In this document: piece by piece, positions 36,604 to 45,522 of the stretch
Layout: each line of letters opens with the position of its first letter
Position numbering within the stretch: the first letter of the stretch is position 1
NCBI GenBank assembly: GCA_028283825.1
Contig: JAPWJW010000003.1
Span: forward strand, 62,001 to 126,000
Direction: 5' to 3'
Origin: Azospirillaceae bacterium
GTDB taxonomy: Bacteria > Pseudomonadota > Alphaproteobacteria > Azospirillales > Azospirillaceae
Length of the DNA stretch: 64,000 nt
Notes under the pieces: model-generated
Seen by the model: only the letters and a program-made list of their open reading frames with translations
What the model was told of the DNA's origin: nothing
Database searches by the model: none
Program-made: the position numbers and the translations under genes

Positions 36604-37590
36604 TCAGCCGTCCAGCTTGGCCGTCAGGCCCAGGAAGGCGGGCAGGGGGTGGGTGACGATGTAGGTCGGCACGGGCCCCAGGTACTCGCGCATGCGGCCC
36701 TTTTCCACGAAGCGCTTGCGGAAGCGGCTGTGGGTCAGGAAGGGCAGGATGCGGGGGGCGATGCCGCCGGCGATGTAGACGCCGCCCAGGGCACCGATGG
36801 ACAGGGCCAGGTTGCCGGCCACGGTGCCCAGCATGCCGCAGAAAAGGTCCAGCGCCTCGACACAGGCGGGGTCGCCGGCGTGCGTGGTGCCGGCCGCCGT
36901 GACTTGCGCTGCGGTCAGGCGCTGCGGCTCCTTGCCGTCGGCTAGGCACACCGCCTCATACAGGTTCACCAGGCCGGGGCCGGAGATGACGCGCTCGGCC
37001 GAGACGTGGTCGAACTGCTTGCGCAGCACGGCCAGTATCAGGGACTCGCGGTCGTTGATGGGGGCCATGGTGACGTGGCCGCCCTCGGTCGCCAGCGCGC
37101 TCCAGCCCGGCTGGCCGTTGCTGCGCTTGCGCGGCACCAAGGCGGAAACGCCCAGGCCGCTGCCAGCACCCAGGACGGCGATGGGGGCATCGGCCTTGGG
37201 CGCGCCCTCACCCACCTGCACGCGGTCGTCGGGGCCCAGCGTCGGGATGGACAGGGCCACGGCGGTGAAGTCGTTGAGGACCTCCAGCCGGTCCAGCGCC
37301 AGGGAGCGGCGCACGCCGGCGATGGAGAATTCCCAGGGCAGGTTGGTCATGCGGATGCGATCGCCCGTCACCGGGCCCGCCAGCGCGATGGCGGCCTGCT
37401 TGGGCCGCGCGCCCGGCGCCTCCAGCGCCAGATAGGCCTCCGCCGCCGCTTCCAGCGAGGGATAGTCGGCGCAGGGCAGGATGCGCACGCCGGAGATGTT
37501 GACCGGATGGCCGTCGCGGTCACTGGATTCGGAGAGGGCGAACCGGGCGTTGGTGCCGCCGATATCCGCCAAGAGCGAGAGGCCCTGCAT
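36604..37590 (-). CDS. glk: Glucokinase (ROK-independent, Glk family)
   Basis: 328 residues; phosphorylates glucose with ATP. Phosphate-1 loop LLADIGGTNARFAL at the N-terminus, LNDFTAVALSIPTLG, the catalytic-region ATEGGHVTMAP and a second Gly-rich GGVYIAGGIAPRIL all match hexokinase-fold Glk. The upstream 350 bases carry a LacI-like palindrome that may be involved in its control. Confidence 0.94.
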   Translation of the reverse strand: MQGLSLLADIGGTNARFALSESSDRDGHPVNISGVRILPCADYPSLEAAAEAYLALEAPGARPKQAAIALAGPVTGDRIRMTNLPWEFSIAGVRRSLALDRLEVLNDFTAVALSIPTLGPDDRVQVGEGAPKADAPIAVLGAGSGLGVSALVPRKRSNGQPGWSALATEGGHVTMAPINDRESLILAVLRKQFDHVSAERVISGPGLVNLYEAVCLADGKEPQRLTAAQVTAAGTTHAGDPACVEALDLFCGMLGTVAGNLALSIGALGGVYIAGGIAPRILPFLTHSRFRKRFVEKGRMREYLGPVPTYIVTHPLPAFLGLTAKLDG

Positions 37591-37939
37591 GGTGACCGCC
37601 TTCCTTTAACCCGTTTCCTTCCCGACTCAACGATCACCCGGCCGCTTGGTTCAAGGACCGGGGAGGTCTGTCCCCTTATTAAAGAGGGGGACATGCCTCG
37701 ATGGAAAGCCCGGTGGGGCGCTTTCCATACCCGTCTTAGACCGTGGCGGAGACAGCGCTGTCAATATCGTTGGTGTAAGAAAACAGGGGCAGGGGCACCC
37801 CGGACGATGTAACGCAATTACATGAGTTTTCGTTGAATCAATGTGTTGCGTCGCACAACGGTTGGGGTAAGCCGTTGAGGGAGCGCTTCCTCCAATGAAC
37901 TGATTAATCAAGATTCTTTGGCTAAAACGCATTTTCCGC
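37591..37939. other. Upstream region of glk with hairpin and LacI-like palindrome
   Basis: No gene supported. TGTCCCC (37669-37675) and GGGGACA (37687-37693) form a 7-bp inverted repeat. At 37877-37892 GAGGGAGCGCTTCCTC is a near-palindrome with the GCGC centre of LacI-family operators. CAACGG/CCGTTG (around 37856-37877) forms a short hairpin. AT content rises from about 37790. All regulatory meaning is inferred. Confidence 0.4.
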
Positions 37940-37968
37940 TTGATCAACCGGGGTCGGATCGGCATATT
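37940..37968 (+). promoter_or_regulatory. Promoter of the candidate small RNA
   Basis: TTGATC (37940-37945), a 17-base spacer and CATATT (37963-37968) fit a sigma-70-type promoter, placing transcription start near 37973-37975, exactly at the 5' stem of the predicted RNA. Confidence 0.5.
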
Positions 37969-37972
37969 GTGC

Positions 37973-38072
37973 AGTGCGACATGGCCGCGATTGTGGTTCT
38001 GTCGTAACGCACTTCTTGGGCGTTTCCTCCCTAAACTCAAGGCCGCGCCGTTTGGCGCGGCCTTCTTTATTT
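37973..38072 (+). ncRNA. Candidate trans-acting small RNA of about 100 nt
   Basis: An independent plus-strand unit with promoter at its 5' end and strong intrinsic terminator at its 3' end, and no ORF. The 5' part folds as GTGCG (37974-37978) with CGCAC (38008-38012), enclosing GACA/TGTC and a GCCGC/GTGGT stem. A single-stranded middle contains TTTCCTCCC (TCCTCC at 38025-38030), complementary to Shine-Dalgarno sequences, before the terminator hairpin. This layout resembles anti-SD small RNAs of alphaproteobacteria. No named family is assigned. Confidence 0.5.
38039..38070 (+). terminator. Terminator of the candidate small RNA
   Basis: Perfect 11-bp stem AAGGCCGCGCC/GGCGCGGCCTT with a GTTT loop, followed by CTTTATTT. 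Confidence 0.85.
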
Positions 38073-38454
38073 CCGGGGTTGGAACAGCCCTGGAACCCCG
38101 TTCCAGGATGGGGCCGGCCGATGATTCGGCGCCGGGCCGACCGGGGTGAACCCCGCGGCCTTTGCAAAATCCCAGGTGACGTAAACTGCATTTCCAGGTG
38201 CCCCTTTATCGAAGGGCGCTGATGGCGCGTGCGCGGGATGGCTCCGCCCTCACGTGCGCGCATTTACGGGCCCATGAAGGCGATAGCGTCCATGGCAAGA
38301 CTGCCGCTGGAATCGCCCCCCCCGCGCGGTACCCGGAAAAATTTCGGATTGATGAAACAGAAGGGTTGCCAGCCACGGTGGGCGGTGCTAAACACCCGCC
38401 CACGCCGATGCCCTGGTTCGCCAGGCCCCGCAAAAATCGGTGGATTTGAAGGAT
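38073..38454. other. Region upstream of tRNA-Val
   Basis: No gene supported. CCTGGAAC-CCC-GTTCCAGG forms a hairpin near 38089-38108. The tRNA promoter should lie within the last 60 bases, but no clear -35/-10 pair stands out. Short plus-strand frames here run through the tRNA and are not credible. Confidence 0.4.
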
Positions 38455-38529
38455 GGGCGCGTAGCTCAGCGGGAGAGCACTACCTTGACATGGTAGGGGT
38501 CACAGGTTCAATCCCTGTCGCGCCCACCA
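38455..38529 (+). tRNA. tRNA-Val (anticodon GAC)
   Basis: Cloverleaf: acceptor GGGCGCG/CGCGCCC, D arm with TAGCTCAGCGGGAGAGCA, anticodon stem CTACC/GGTAG with loop TTGACAT (anticodon GAC), T arm ACAGG-TTCAATC-CCTGT, discriminator A and encoded CCA. No integrated element follows its 3' end. Confidence 0.96.
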
Positions 38530-38642
38530 TCCTTCCCCCAGAAGTCATTGATGTTTTAGGGCTGGCGTTCTGCCGGCCCTTTTCGTATGCGCGGTCGCCG
38601 GCCGCGCGGCGCCATGCCGCGCGGGGCTGCCACATGTGGTCC

Positions 38643-39395
38643 TCAGCCTTTGGACTTGGACAGGAAGGCCTGGAAGGCGGCGCGCGCCTCCGGGCTGGAC
38701 AGCGCCTGGGCGAACAGGGCCGCCTCCTTGGCGATGGTCTCCAGCACCTGGGGTGTGTCGTGGCGCATCAGGGCCTTGGTCTGGGCCATGGCGTTGCGCG
38801 GCTTGGCGGCCAGCGCCTTGGCCTTGGCGGCGGCGTGGGCGTACAGCGTTTCCGTGGGCACCACGGCGTTGATCAGGCCGGCGGCCTCCGCCGCGTCGGC
38901 GGTCAACGCCTCCCCCAGCATCAGCATGGCGGCGGCGCGCGGGTGGCCCATCAGGCGGGCGGCCAGCACGCTGGATCCCGCCTCCGGCACCAGGCCCAGG
39001 CTGACGAAGGGCATGGCGAAATGGGCGGTGGGGGCGGCATAGACCAGGTCGCAATGCATCAGCAGGGTGGTGCCGATGCCCACCGCGTGCCCCTCCACCG
39101 CCGCGACGATGGGTTTGGGGAAGGTGACCAGGGTGCGCAGGAAACGCATCACCGGGTTGTCGGCGCCCAGTGCCGGGGTGGCCAGGAAATCCGCCAGGTC
39201 GTTGCCGGCGGTGAAGCTGCCGCCTTCGCCCTGGATGACCACGGCGCCGATGGTCTCATCACCGGCGGCACCCGCCAGCGCGTCGGCCAGGGCCGTGTAC
39301 ATGGCGCCGGTCAGGGCGTTGCGCTTTTCCGGCCGGTTCAACACCAGGGTGCGCACCCCGCTTCCATCCTCCACCAGGACCGCCGCGTGACTCAT
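38643..39395 (-). CDS. Enoyl-CoA hydratase/isomerase family protein
   Basis: 250-residue crotonase. VLNRPEKRNALTGAMYTALA is the family start; oxyanion-hole segments are EGGSFTAGNDLADF and VEGHAVGIGTTLLMHCDLVY, followed by FAMPFVSLGLVPEAGSS. The SFTAGNDL form resembles isomerase-type or PaaG-like members more than classic FadB hydratases. Substrate unassigned. Convergent with the tRNA gene. Confidence 0.88.
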   Translation of the reverse strand: MSHAAVLVEDGSGVRTLVLNRPEKRNALTGAMYTALADALAGAAGDETIGAVVIQGEGGSFTAGNDLADFLATPALGADNPVMRFLRTLVTFPKPIVAAVEGHAVGIGTTLLMHCDLVYAAPTAHFAMPFVSLGLVPEAGSSVLAARLMGHPRAAAMLMLGEALTADAAEAAGLINAVVPTETLYAHAAAKAKALAAKPRNAMAQTKALMRHDTPQVLETIAKEAALFAQALSSPEARAAFQAFLSKSKG

Positions 39396-39649
39396 CTTGT
39401 ACCCTCCCGTTATCGCCCCGGCCGAGGTGCGGACACCCCTGGGGTTAGTGATTGCTTATCCGATGATGCTGCCGCAGCCATGGGTTGGCATCAAGGCCGG
39501 CGGCGGGCCCCGTCACCAAATCTTATAAAATTATCAAAAAGTTCGATGATTCAGCCGTTTGCCGTCTGAACCACCCATGATCCAAATCAATTCCCGGCCT
39601 GTGCGACAGGTATATGCCTGATGGAAGAAATCAGGAGAGAAACAATCCC

Positions 39650-40204
39650 ATGTCCATGCCCAGGGCGGCTTTCCCTTCCCCAAACAGGGCGCTTACCGGC
39701 GTCGAGCGCCGCTTCGGCGATGATGAGGTCATCGTCACCAAGTCCGACCTGAAGGGGCGCATCACCTACGCCAACCGAACCTTCCTGACCGTCTCGGGAT
39801 ACACGGAGCGAGAGGCGCTGGGCGCGCCGCACAGCATCCTGCGCCATCCCGGCATGCCGCGCAGCGCCTTCCACCTGATGTGGCGGATGATCGGCGAGGG
39901 GCGGGAATTCTTCGGTTACGTGCTGAACCGGGCCAAGCATGGCGACCATTACTGGGTCTTCGCCCATGTCACGCCCAGCTTCGGCGCCGGGGGGGAGATC
40001 ACCGGCTATCACTCCAACCGGCGGGCGCCCGACGCGCGCGTCATCGCGGAGTCGGTGGCGCCACTGTACCGCCACCTGGTGGAGGAAGAGGCGCGGCAGG
40101 CCAGCCTGTCGGCTGCCATCGCCGCCGGCACCGCCCTGCTGGACCGCACGCTTACGGAATTGGAGACGGACTATGACCGCTACATGTTCTCTCTGCAAGG
40201 CTAA
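39650..40204 (+). CDS. Aer-like PAS sensor protein
   Basis: 184 residues. The PAS domain ([53 protein letters not shown]) is that of the aerotaxis receptor Aer, which binds FAD and senses redox state. The ATG at 39650 has AGGAG upstream; 39614 is an alternative. After the PAS domain comes a helix ending [11 protein letters not shown]. It has no signalling domain of its own and overlaps the chemoreceptor gene by 32 bases in another frame, so the two may form a split Aer, or a single receptor broken by a frameshift. Confidence 0.85.
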   Translation: MSMPRAAFPSPNRALTGVERRFGDDEVIVTKSDLKGRITYANRTFLTVSGYTEREALGAPHSILRHPGMPRSAFHLMWRMIGEGREFFGYVLNRAKHGDHYWVFAHVTPSFGAGGEITGYHSNRRAPDARVIAESVAPLYRHLVEEEARQASLSAAIAAGTALLDRTLTELETDYDRYMFSLQG

Positions 40205-41471
40205 GGCGGCGGCGCTGGGCGCCCTGGTCGCGCTCGCAGCCGCCGTGTGGATGCGGCCGTCAGCGGGCATCCATCATGGCATCGTGCTTGCCGCCGCGCT
40301 GCTGGTGCTGTCGGCCCTGTGGCAGCTGCGCCGGCTGGTGGCCGAGATGGCGCGGGCCCGTACGGTGCTGGAGGCGCTGGCCGCCGGCGATTTCGAGCGT
40401 CGGGTGGTGGGTGTGCGCGAGCGGGGGCCGGTGGGCGCCCTGCAGAACGCGGTGAACGACGCCGCCGACCGGGCGGACGCCTTCGTCCGCGAGGCGCAGG
40501 CCGCCCTGCAGGCCGTGACCCGGCGCCAGGATTATCGCCGCGTCATCGAGAAAGGCATGCCCGGCACCTACCGCCAGGCGGCCCAGGCCATCAACGCCGC
40601 CACCGCCGCCATGGGCGCCAAGGCCACGGCCTTCCGCGCCACCACCGAGCGGTTCGAGGCCGGCATGCGCGCCGTGGGCCAGGGACTGGCCCAGGCCGCA
40701 GGCCATGTGCAGGAGGCCGCGCACGACATGTCCCGCGCCGCCGATGTCACCCAGGACCAGTCGCTGATGGTCGCGGGTTCCGCCCAGCAGGCCAGCGGCA
40801 ACGTCCAGATGGTGGCGGCGGCGACGGAGGAGCTGACGGTGTCCATCGCCGAGATCGGGCAGCAGGTGGACCGCTCCACCACCATTGCCGGCCAGGCGGT
40901 GCGCCGCACCGGCGACACCACGCGCCAGGTGGCGGGGCTGGCGGACGCCGCCGCCCGAATCGACGCCATGGTGGGCCTGATCACCGGCATCGCCAGCCAG
41001 ACCAACCTGCTGGCCCTGAATGCCACCATCGAGGCGGCGAGGGCGGGCGAGGCGGGCAAGGGCTTCGCCGTCGTGGCGCACGAGGTGAAGGGCCTGGCGG
41101 ACCAGACGGCCCGTGCGACGGAGGATATCCGCACCCTGGTCGGCACCATCCACAGCGCCACCCAGGCGGCGGTGGGTTCGATGACCGACGTTTCCCGCGT
41201 CATCGACGACGTCAACGCCATCACCGTGTCCATCGCGTCGGCCATGGAACAGCAGCGCGCCGCCACGGCGGAGATCGCCCGCAACGTGGACCAGGCGGCG
41301 CAGGGGGCGGCCGACGTCTCCACCCGCATGGGCTCGGTCAACGACAGCGCCAGCCGCGCCGGCACCGCCGCCGGACGTCTGCTGACGGCGGCTGACGATC
41401 TTTCGCGCCAGTCGGACGCGGTGAACGGCAACCTGAATGCTTTCCTCACCGCCCTGCGTGAGGTGGTTTAA
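40173..41471 (+). CDS. Methyl-accepting chemotaxis protein lacking its own sensor domain
   Basis: 432 residues. The N-terminus has two hydrophobic segments ([14 protein letters not shown] and [14 protein letters not shown]) with almost no periplasmic loop, followed by a HAMP-like region and the MCP signalling domain, whose hairpin tip contains [20 protein letters not shown] and [19 protein letters not shown]. The ATG at 40173 lies inside the PAS gene; no good Shine-Dalgarno precedes it, so translation probably depends on the upstream gene. Aer has this same short membrane hairpin. Confidence 0.87.
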   Translation: MTATCSLCKAKAAALGALVALAAAVWMRPSAGIHHGIVLAAALLVLSALWQLRRLVAEMARARTVLEALAAGDFERRVVGVRERGPVGALQNAVNDAADRADAFVREAQAALQAVTRRQDYRRVIEKGMPGTYRQAAQAINAATAAMGAKATAFRATTERFEAGMRAVGQGLAQAAGHVQEAAHDMSRAADVTQDQSLMVAGSAQQASGNVQMVAAATEELTVSIAEIGQQVDRSTTIAGQAVRRTGDTTRQVAGLADAAARIDAMVGLITGIASQTNLLALNATIEAARAGEAGKGFAVVAHEVKGLADQTARATEDIRTLVGTIHSATQAAVGSMTDVSRVIDDVNAITVSIASAMEQQRAATAEIARNVDQAAQGAADVSTRMGSVNDSASRAGTAAGRLLTAADDLSRQSDAVNGNLNAFLTALREVV

Positions 41472-41702
41472 GCCAAATTCGTGTGATGGGACGCGGGCTT
41501 GCGCCATGTGCGGTTGATGGAACAATGCGGCAAGGGGGGTGTTGGATACGTCGTTCACTTGTTCAAGGCTGTTAACCCAATCTTTAGAGGTCCCGGCAAA
41601 ATATCGGAGTGTGGTGTTGGGGACGGCGACAGGGCCGGTCCGGAAAACCACGTCGGATCCGGTGCCGCGGGCGGCCCCGGACATACTGAAAGGGGACGGG
41701 CG

Positions 41703-42668
41703 ATGGGTTCATTCTCTTCCGATTCGGTTGATCTGCTGCGGGCCTATACTGCCCAGGCCAACCGCTACCCCATGCTTTCCCCCGAACGCGAACTCGACCT
41801 GGCGTTACGCTGGGCGAACGCCCAGGACCAGCGCGCCGCCGATGAGCTGGTGCACAGCCACATGCGCCTGGCCATCAAGATCGCTTCACGCTATGCCCGC
41901 TCCGGTCTGCCGGTGGGTGACCTGGTGTCGGAAGCCAACATCGGCCTGGTGAAGGCGGTGCAGCGCTTCGACCCGTCGCGCGGCTTCCGCCTGGCGACCT
42001 ACGCCCTGTGGTGGATCCGGGCGGAGGTGCAATCCTATGTCCTGCACAACTGGTCCATGCTGAAGGGTGGCAACACGGCGGCCCTGAAGCGCCTGTTCTT
42101 CAACCTGCGTCAGGCCCAGCGCCGCCTGGGCGTCCACGACCGCATGATGACGGACGAGGAGGCGGAACGCATCGCCACCGAAATGTCCGCCACGGTGGAG
42201 GAGGTGCGGGAGATGGAGCACCGCTTCGCCACCCCCATCGCCTCCCTCAACGTCACCATGGGTGATGAGGGGGACCAGGAGGCCATGGACCTGCTGGCCG
42301 ACGACAGCGAATCGGTGGAGGTCATGCTGGCCGACGGCAGTGAACTGCGTCAGCGCAAGGGCCTGATGATGGACGCGCTGAAATCTCTGGGCGACCGCGA
42401 GCGGCACATCTTCATCTCGCGCAACCTGGCGGAAGAGCCGGTGACCCTGGAATGCCTGGCGCAACACTACGGCGTCAGCAAGGAACGCATCCGCCAGATC
42501 GAGACCGGTGCCTACAGCAAGGTGGCGCGGTGCGTGCGGCGCGCGGCGGAAGGCGGCACCACCGCCGCCCCCATCCTGCCCATGGCGGCCAAGCGCGCCA
42601 AGTCCGGCGTCGGCCGGGTGCCCAACGCCCACGACCTGATGGTCCAGGCGGCACGCTCGGCCGCCTGA
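41703..42668 (+). CDS. rpoH: RNA polymerase sigma factor RpoH (sigma-32 type)
   Basis: 321 residues. Region 2 (SHMRLAIKIASRYARSGLPV, DLVSEANIGLVKAVQRFDP, ATYALWWIRAEVQ) and region 4 (GVSKERIRQIETGAYSKVAR) are clear. The RpoH box reads LKRLFFNLR, the core-binding hallmark of heat-shock sigma factors. It is about 25-30 residues longer than most RpoH because of a C-terminal tail. Alphaproteobacteria often carry two rpoH genes, so it could be the secondary copy. The 231-base leader may regulate it. Confidence 0.88.
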   Translation: MGSFSSDSVDLLRAYTAQANRYPMLSPERELDLALRWANAQDQRAADELVHSHMRLAIKIASRYARSGLPVGDLVSEANIGLVKAVQRFDPSRGFRLATYALWWIRAEVQSYVLHNWSMLKGGNTAALKRLFFNLRQAQRRLGVHDRMMTDEEAERIATEMSATVEEVREMEHRFATPIASLNVTMGDEGDQEAMDLLADDSESVEVMLADGSELRQRKGLMMDALKSLGDRERHIFISRNLAEEPVTLECLAQHYGVSKERIRQIETGAYSKVARCVRRAAEGGTTAAPILPMAAKRAKSGVGRVPNAHDLMVQAARSAA

Positions 42669-42695
42669 GGCCCAAGGGCCTCAGGCTTGTTTGTT
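42663..42695 (+). terminator. Terminator of rpoH
   Basis: GCCTGAGGCCC-AA-GGGCCTCAGGC is a perfect 11-bp stem that includes the rpoH stop codon, followed by TTGTTTGTT. Confidence 0.88.
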
Positions 42696-42697
42696 GT

Positions 42698-42818
42698 CCT
42701 CAGGCGCCGGCGGGGCATCCGCCCCTTGGCTGTCCTCGATTTCCAGTCCGCCTGCGGCTCCCCGGAAATCTCCGGCGGCCGCAGTTGCGGCCTAGCCCAG
42801 TTCCAGGTGGAACTGGGC
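42698..42818 (-). repeat. Dispersed hairpin element, copy D
   Basis: On the minus strand: leading stem GCCCAGTTCCA/TGGAACTGGGC (42818-42795), TA joint, stem 1 GGCCGC-AACT-GCGGCC, GCCGGAGATTTCCGGGGAG, GGAAATCGAGGACAGCCAAG, stem GGGGC-GGAT-GCCCC (42725-42712) and tail GCCGGCGCCTGAGG. It fills the gap between convergent rpoH and ggt. Confidence 0.75.
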
Positions 42819-42849
42819 CTCGGCGCCTGTCGGCAGGCATCAGTTTTCT

Positions 42850-44688
42850 TCAATCCCCCGCTGCCAGGCCCTCGCGCCTGGGGTCCACGCCGCCTTGCAG
42901 GCCGGTGGCCGTGCGTTTGATGACGTGCAGGCCGCTGGGCATGGACTTCAGTTCCACCGTCTGGCCCAGTGCCTCCAGCCCCGCCTTCAGCGGCGGGGCC
43001 CAGGGGCCGCTCTCCAGGGCCGTGGTGCCGTTGCGGTTGACGATGCGTGGCAGGCTGACGGCCGCCTGCGCATCCAGGCCCCAATCCAGGGCGGCGATGA
43101 TGGTTTCCGCGACATAGCCGATGATGGCCGGCCCGCCGGGGGAGCCCACCACCAGCACCGGTTTGCCCGCCTGATCGAAGACGATGGTGGGCGCCATGGA
43201 AGACCGGGGCCGCTTGCCTGGCGCCACGGCGTTGGCCACCGGCAGCCCCGTGCCCGCCGCCGTGGGGATGAAGGAGAAGTCGGTCAGCTGGTTGTTCAGC
43301 ACATAACCATCGACCGCCATGCCCGATCCGAAGGCGAACTCCACCGAGGTGGTGAAGGACACGGACATGCCGTCCTTGTCCATCAACGACATGTGCGAGG
43401 TGGAGGGGATGTCCGCCTGCCAGCCGGGCCCGTAGAGCGCGCCTTGCTTCTGCGGCGGGGTGCCGGCTGCCACCGGGCCCTGGGCCGCGTGCGCGGGATC
43501 GATCTGGCGGGCGCGGTCGGCCAGGTATTCCCGGTCCAGCAGGCCCTTGGTGGGTACCTTTATGAAGGCCGGGTCGCCGACATACAGGTCGCGGTCGGCA
43601 TAGGCCAGGCGGCTGGCCTCCACCATCAGGTGCCAGGCGGTGGGTGAGCCCTGACCCAGGCCCTTCATGTCGAAATGTTCCAGCAGGCCCAGCATCTCCA
43701 GGATGGCGATGCCGCCGGAGCTGCTGGGCCCCATGCTGCACACCTTCCACTGGCGGTAAGGCGCACACAGGGGTTCGCGATCCTCGACCTGGTAGGCGGC
43801 CAGGTCCTGGTCGGTGACCAGGGCCGGCGCGTCTCGTGCCGGCGTGGGCAGCAGGGCACCGTCGGCCAGATGCCGGGTCAGGTCGTGGCCCAGCGCGCCA
43901 TGGTAGAAGGCGTCGGCCCCCTGGGCCGCCAGTACTTCCATGGTGTGCGCCAGGGCGGGGTTGCGGAAGGTCTCCCCCGCCTGCAGGGGCGTCAGCACGC
44001 CGTCGGGCCCCTTGTGGAAGAACAGGGCCACCATGTCGGGCCTGTCTTTCAGCAGGGGCGTCAGCTGGGTCAGCAGCAGCGACAGGCGCGGGGTGACGGT
44101 GAAGCCGTCGCGGGCCAGGCGGATGGCGGGCTGGAACAGCGTGGCCCAGGGCAGCTTGCCGAAGCGGCGATGGGCGTCGGCCAGCAGGGCCGGGATGCCC
44201 GGCGTGCCCACGGCGCGGCCCCCATCGAAGGCGCGCATCAGGGGCATGGGTTTGCCGTCCGGGCCCAGGAAGCGGTCGGCTTTCGCGCCGGCCGGCGCCG
44301 TCTCCCGCCCATCCAGGGAGATCAACGCCTTCGCCGCCGGGTCCCAGATCATCATGTATCCGCCGCCGCCCAGGCCGGACGATTGCGGCTCCACCAGGCC
44401 CAGCACCAGTTGCACGGCGATGGCGGCATCCACGGCACTGCCGCCTTGGCGCAGCATCTCATGCCCGGCCTCCACCGCCAGCGGATTGGCGGCCACCACC
44501 ATGTCGGACTTGGCCTCCACCAGCGGTCGCGGATTGAACGGCGAGGCCAGTTCCGGATCCGGCATCTGCGCGCCGGCCATGCCGGGCAAAACCAGCGCAC
44601 CGGCCAGCAGCAGGGCGGCCAGGGGGCGACGGAACGGGCGGGCGGGGGCGTGCTGCCAGGCGGGGTTGTGCATGCCTGACAATGGCAT
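42850..44688 (-). CDS. ggt: Gamma-glutamyltransferase (periplasmic)
   Basis: 612 residues from the ATG at 44688; 44673 and 44769 are other starts. A signal peptide (RRPLAALLLAGALVLPGMAG then AQ) sends it to the periplasm. The Ntn-hydrolase self-cleavage and catalytic threonine lies in STSHMSLMDKDG, and AGSPGGPAI-like text reads VVGSPGGPAIIGYVAETII. It cleaves glutathione and other gamma-glutamyl compounds. Large and small subunits would arise from the single precursor. Confidence 0.92.
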   Translation of the reverse strand: MPLSGMHNPAWQHAPARPFRRPLAALLLAGALVLPGMAGAQMPDPELASPFNPRPLVEAKSDMVVAANPLAVEAGHEMLRQGGSAVDAAIAVQLVLGLVEPQSSGLGGGGYMMIWDPAAKALISLDGRETAPAGAKADRFLGPDGKPMPLMRAFDGGRAVGTPGIPALLADAHRRFGKLPWATLFQPAIRLARDGFTVTPRLSLLLTQLTPLLKDRPDMVALFFHKGPDGVLTPLQAGETFRNPALAHTMEVLAAQGADAFYHGALGHDLTRHLADGALLPTPARDAPALVTDQDLAAYQVEDREPLCAPYRQWKVCSMGPSSSGGIAILEMLGLLEHFDMKGLGQGSPTAWHLMVEASRLAYADRDLYVGDPAFIKVPTKGLLDREYLADRARQIDPAHAAQGPVAAGTPPQKQGALYGPGWQADIPSTSHMSLMDKDGMSVSFTTSVEFAFGSGMAVDGYVLNNQLTDFSFIPTAAGTGLPVANAVAPGKRPRSSMAPTIVFDQAGKPVLVVGSPGGPAIIGYVAETIIAALDWGLDAQAAVSLPRIVNRNGTTALESGPWAPPLKAGLEALGQTVELKSMPSGLHVIKRTATGLQGGVDPRREGLAAGD

Positions 44689-44770
44689 GGCCTGGAACGG
44701 GTGAGAACCGCATTGGGCGAGACGCGCGGGCGATGCGAACGCGCTGTCAACAAGAGGGACCGCTACCAAA

Positions 44771-44919
44771 ACAAAACGCGCCGCCCGATGTGGACGGCGC
44801 GTTCCGTGTCTCCGGCCCGCAAATAAAGCTCCCCAACGCCAGCGTCATGAACGCCAGCGGGTCGAGGACAGATCCCCATCAGGAAAACAGGAAATCCGGC
44901 GCCGGGGTGCCCGGCGCCG
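44771..44919 (-). terminator. Two terminator-like hairpins after the cold-shock gene
   Basis: On the minus strand the first hairpin is a 10-bp stem CGGCGCCGGG/CCCGGCGCCG (44897-44919), 28 bases after the cold-shock stop and followed by a T-rich stretch. A second, AACGCGCCGTCC/GGGCGGCGCGTT (44775-44803), is followed by TTGTTTT. Either or both end that transcript before ggt. Confidence 0.7.
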
Positions 44920-44946
44920 TCAATCCCGTTCTACCGATCAGGTGGA

Positions 44947-45522
44947 TCAGAGGACTTCCACGCGATTGGCCTGCGGACCCTTCTGACCCATGCTGGTCGT
45001 CAGGCGCACCCGCTGCTCCGGCGCCAGGGCGCGGACGCCCGAACGCTCAAGCGCGGTGATGTGGACGAACACGTCCTTCCCACCGCCATCGGGGGTCACA
45101 AAGCCAAAGCCCTTGTCGGCGCTGTAGAACTTCACAGTGCCTTCGATGGTTTCGGTCGGGCCGCTGCTGCTGCTGCTGCTGCCGCCCTGGTCCCAGCCAC
45201 CAGCGGAGCGACGGGGCGCCGGGCCACCGAAGCTGTCGCGACGGCCAGCGCCGGCCGGGGCCGCCGTGGACTCGTCAACGCTGTGGATGGCGGCGACCTG
45301 CGGGCCCTTCTGGCCCTGCGACAGGTCGCAAGTGATGGTGGTGCCGTCAGCCAGGCTGTCATGGCCGAAGGCCTGCACGACCGAGGCGTGCAGGAAGGCG
45401 TCCGGCGACCCGTCGGACAGGGTCACGAAGCCGAAGCCTTTCGTGGGATTGTACCACTTGACGGTGGCGTTGACGCCCCGGCGGGTGATCTGCGGGCTCT
45501 GCGGAGAACGGCGCTCATACAT
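44947..45522 (-). CDS. Double cold-shock-domain protein
   Basis: 191 residues with two CspA-type domains. Domain 1 (about 16-75) has ATVKWYNPTKGFGFVTLSDG; domain 2 (about 127-190) has EGTVKFYSADKGFGFVTPDG. Both keep the aromatic RNP1 KGFGFV; the RNP2 site is FLHASV in domain 1 and VFVHIT in domain 2. They are joined by a Gly/Ser-rich linker with six serines encoded by six identical AGC codons. Tandem CSD proteins are common in alphaproteobacteria and act on RNA structure. The ATG at 45522 is chosen. Confidence 0.9.
   Translation of the reverse strand: MYERRSPQSPQITRRGVNATVKWYNPTKGFGFVTLSDGSPDAFLHASVVQAFGHDSLADGTTITCDLSQGQKGPQVAAIHSVDESTAAPAGAGRRDSFGGPAPRRSAGGWDQGGSSSSSSGPTETIEGTVKFYSADKGFGFVTPDGGGKDVFVHITALERSGVRALAPEQRVRLTTSMGQKGPQANRVEVL

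Noticed and set aside
38229..39569. A long plus-strand frame running through tRNA-Val and over the enoyl-CoA hydratase
   Set aside because: A tRNA gene lies within it and the rest is antisense to a clear crotonase.
44811..44946. Possible sixth copy of the dispersed hairpin element, because of a GGTCGAGGACAG string
   Set aside because: Neither stem 1 nor the GGAT-loop stem nor the tail is present; the match is a short coincidence and the hairpin there looks like a terminator.
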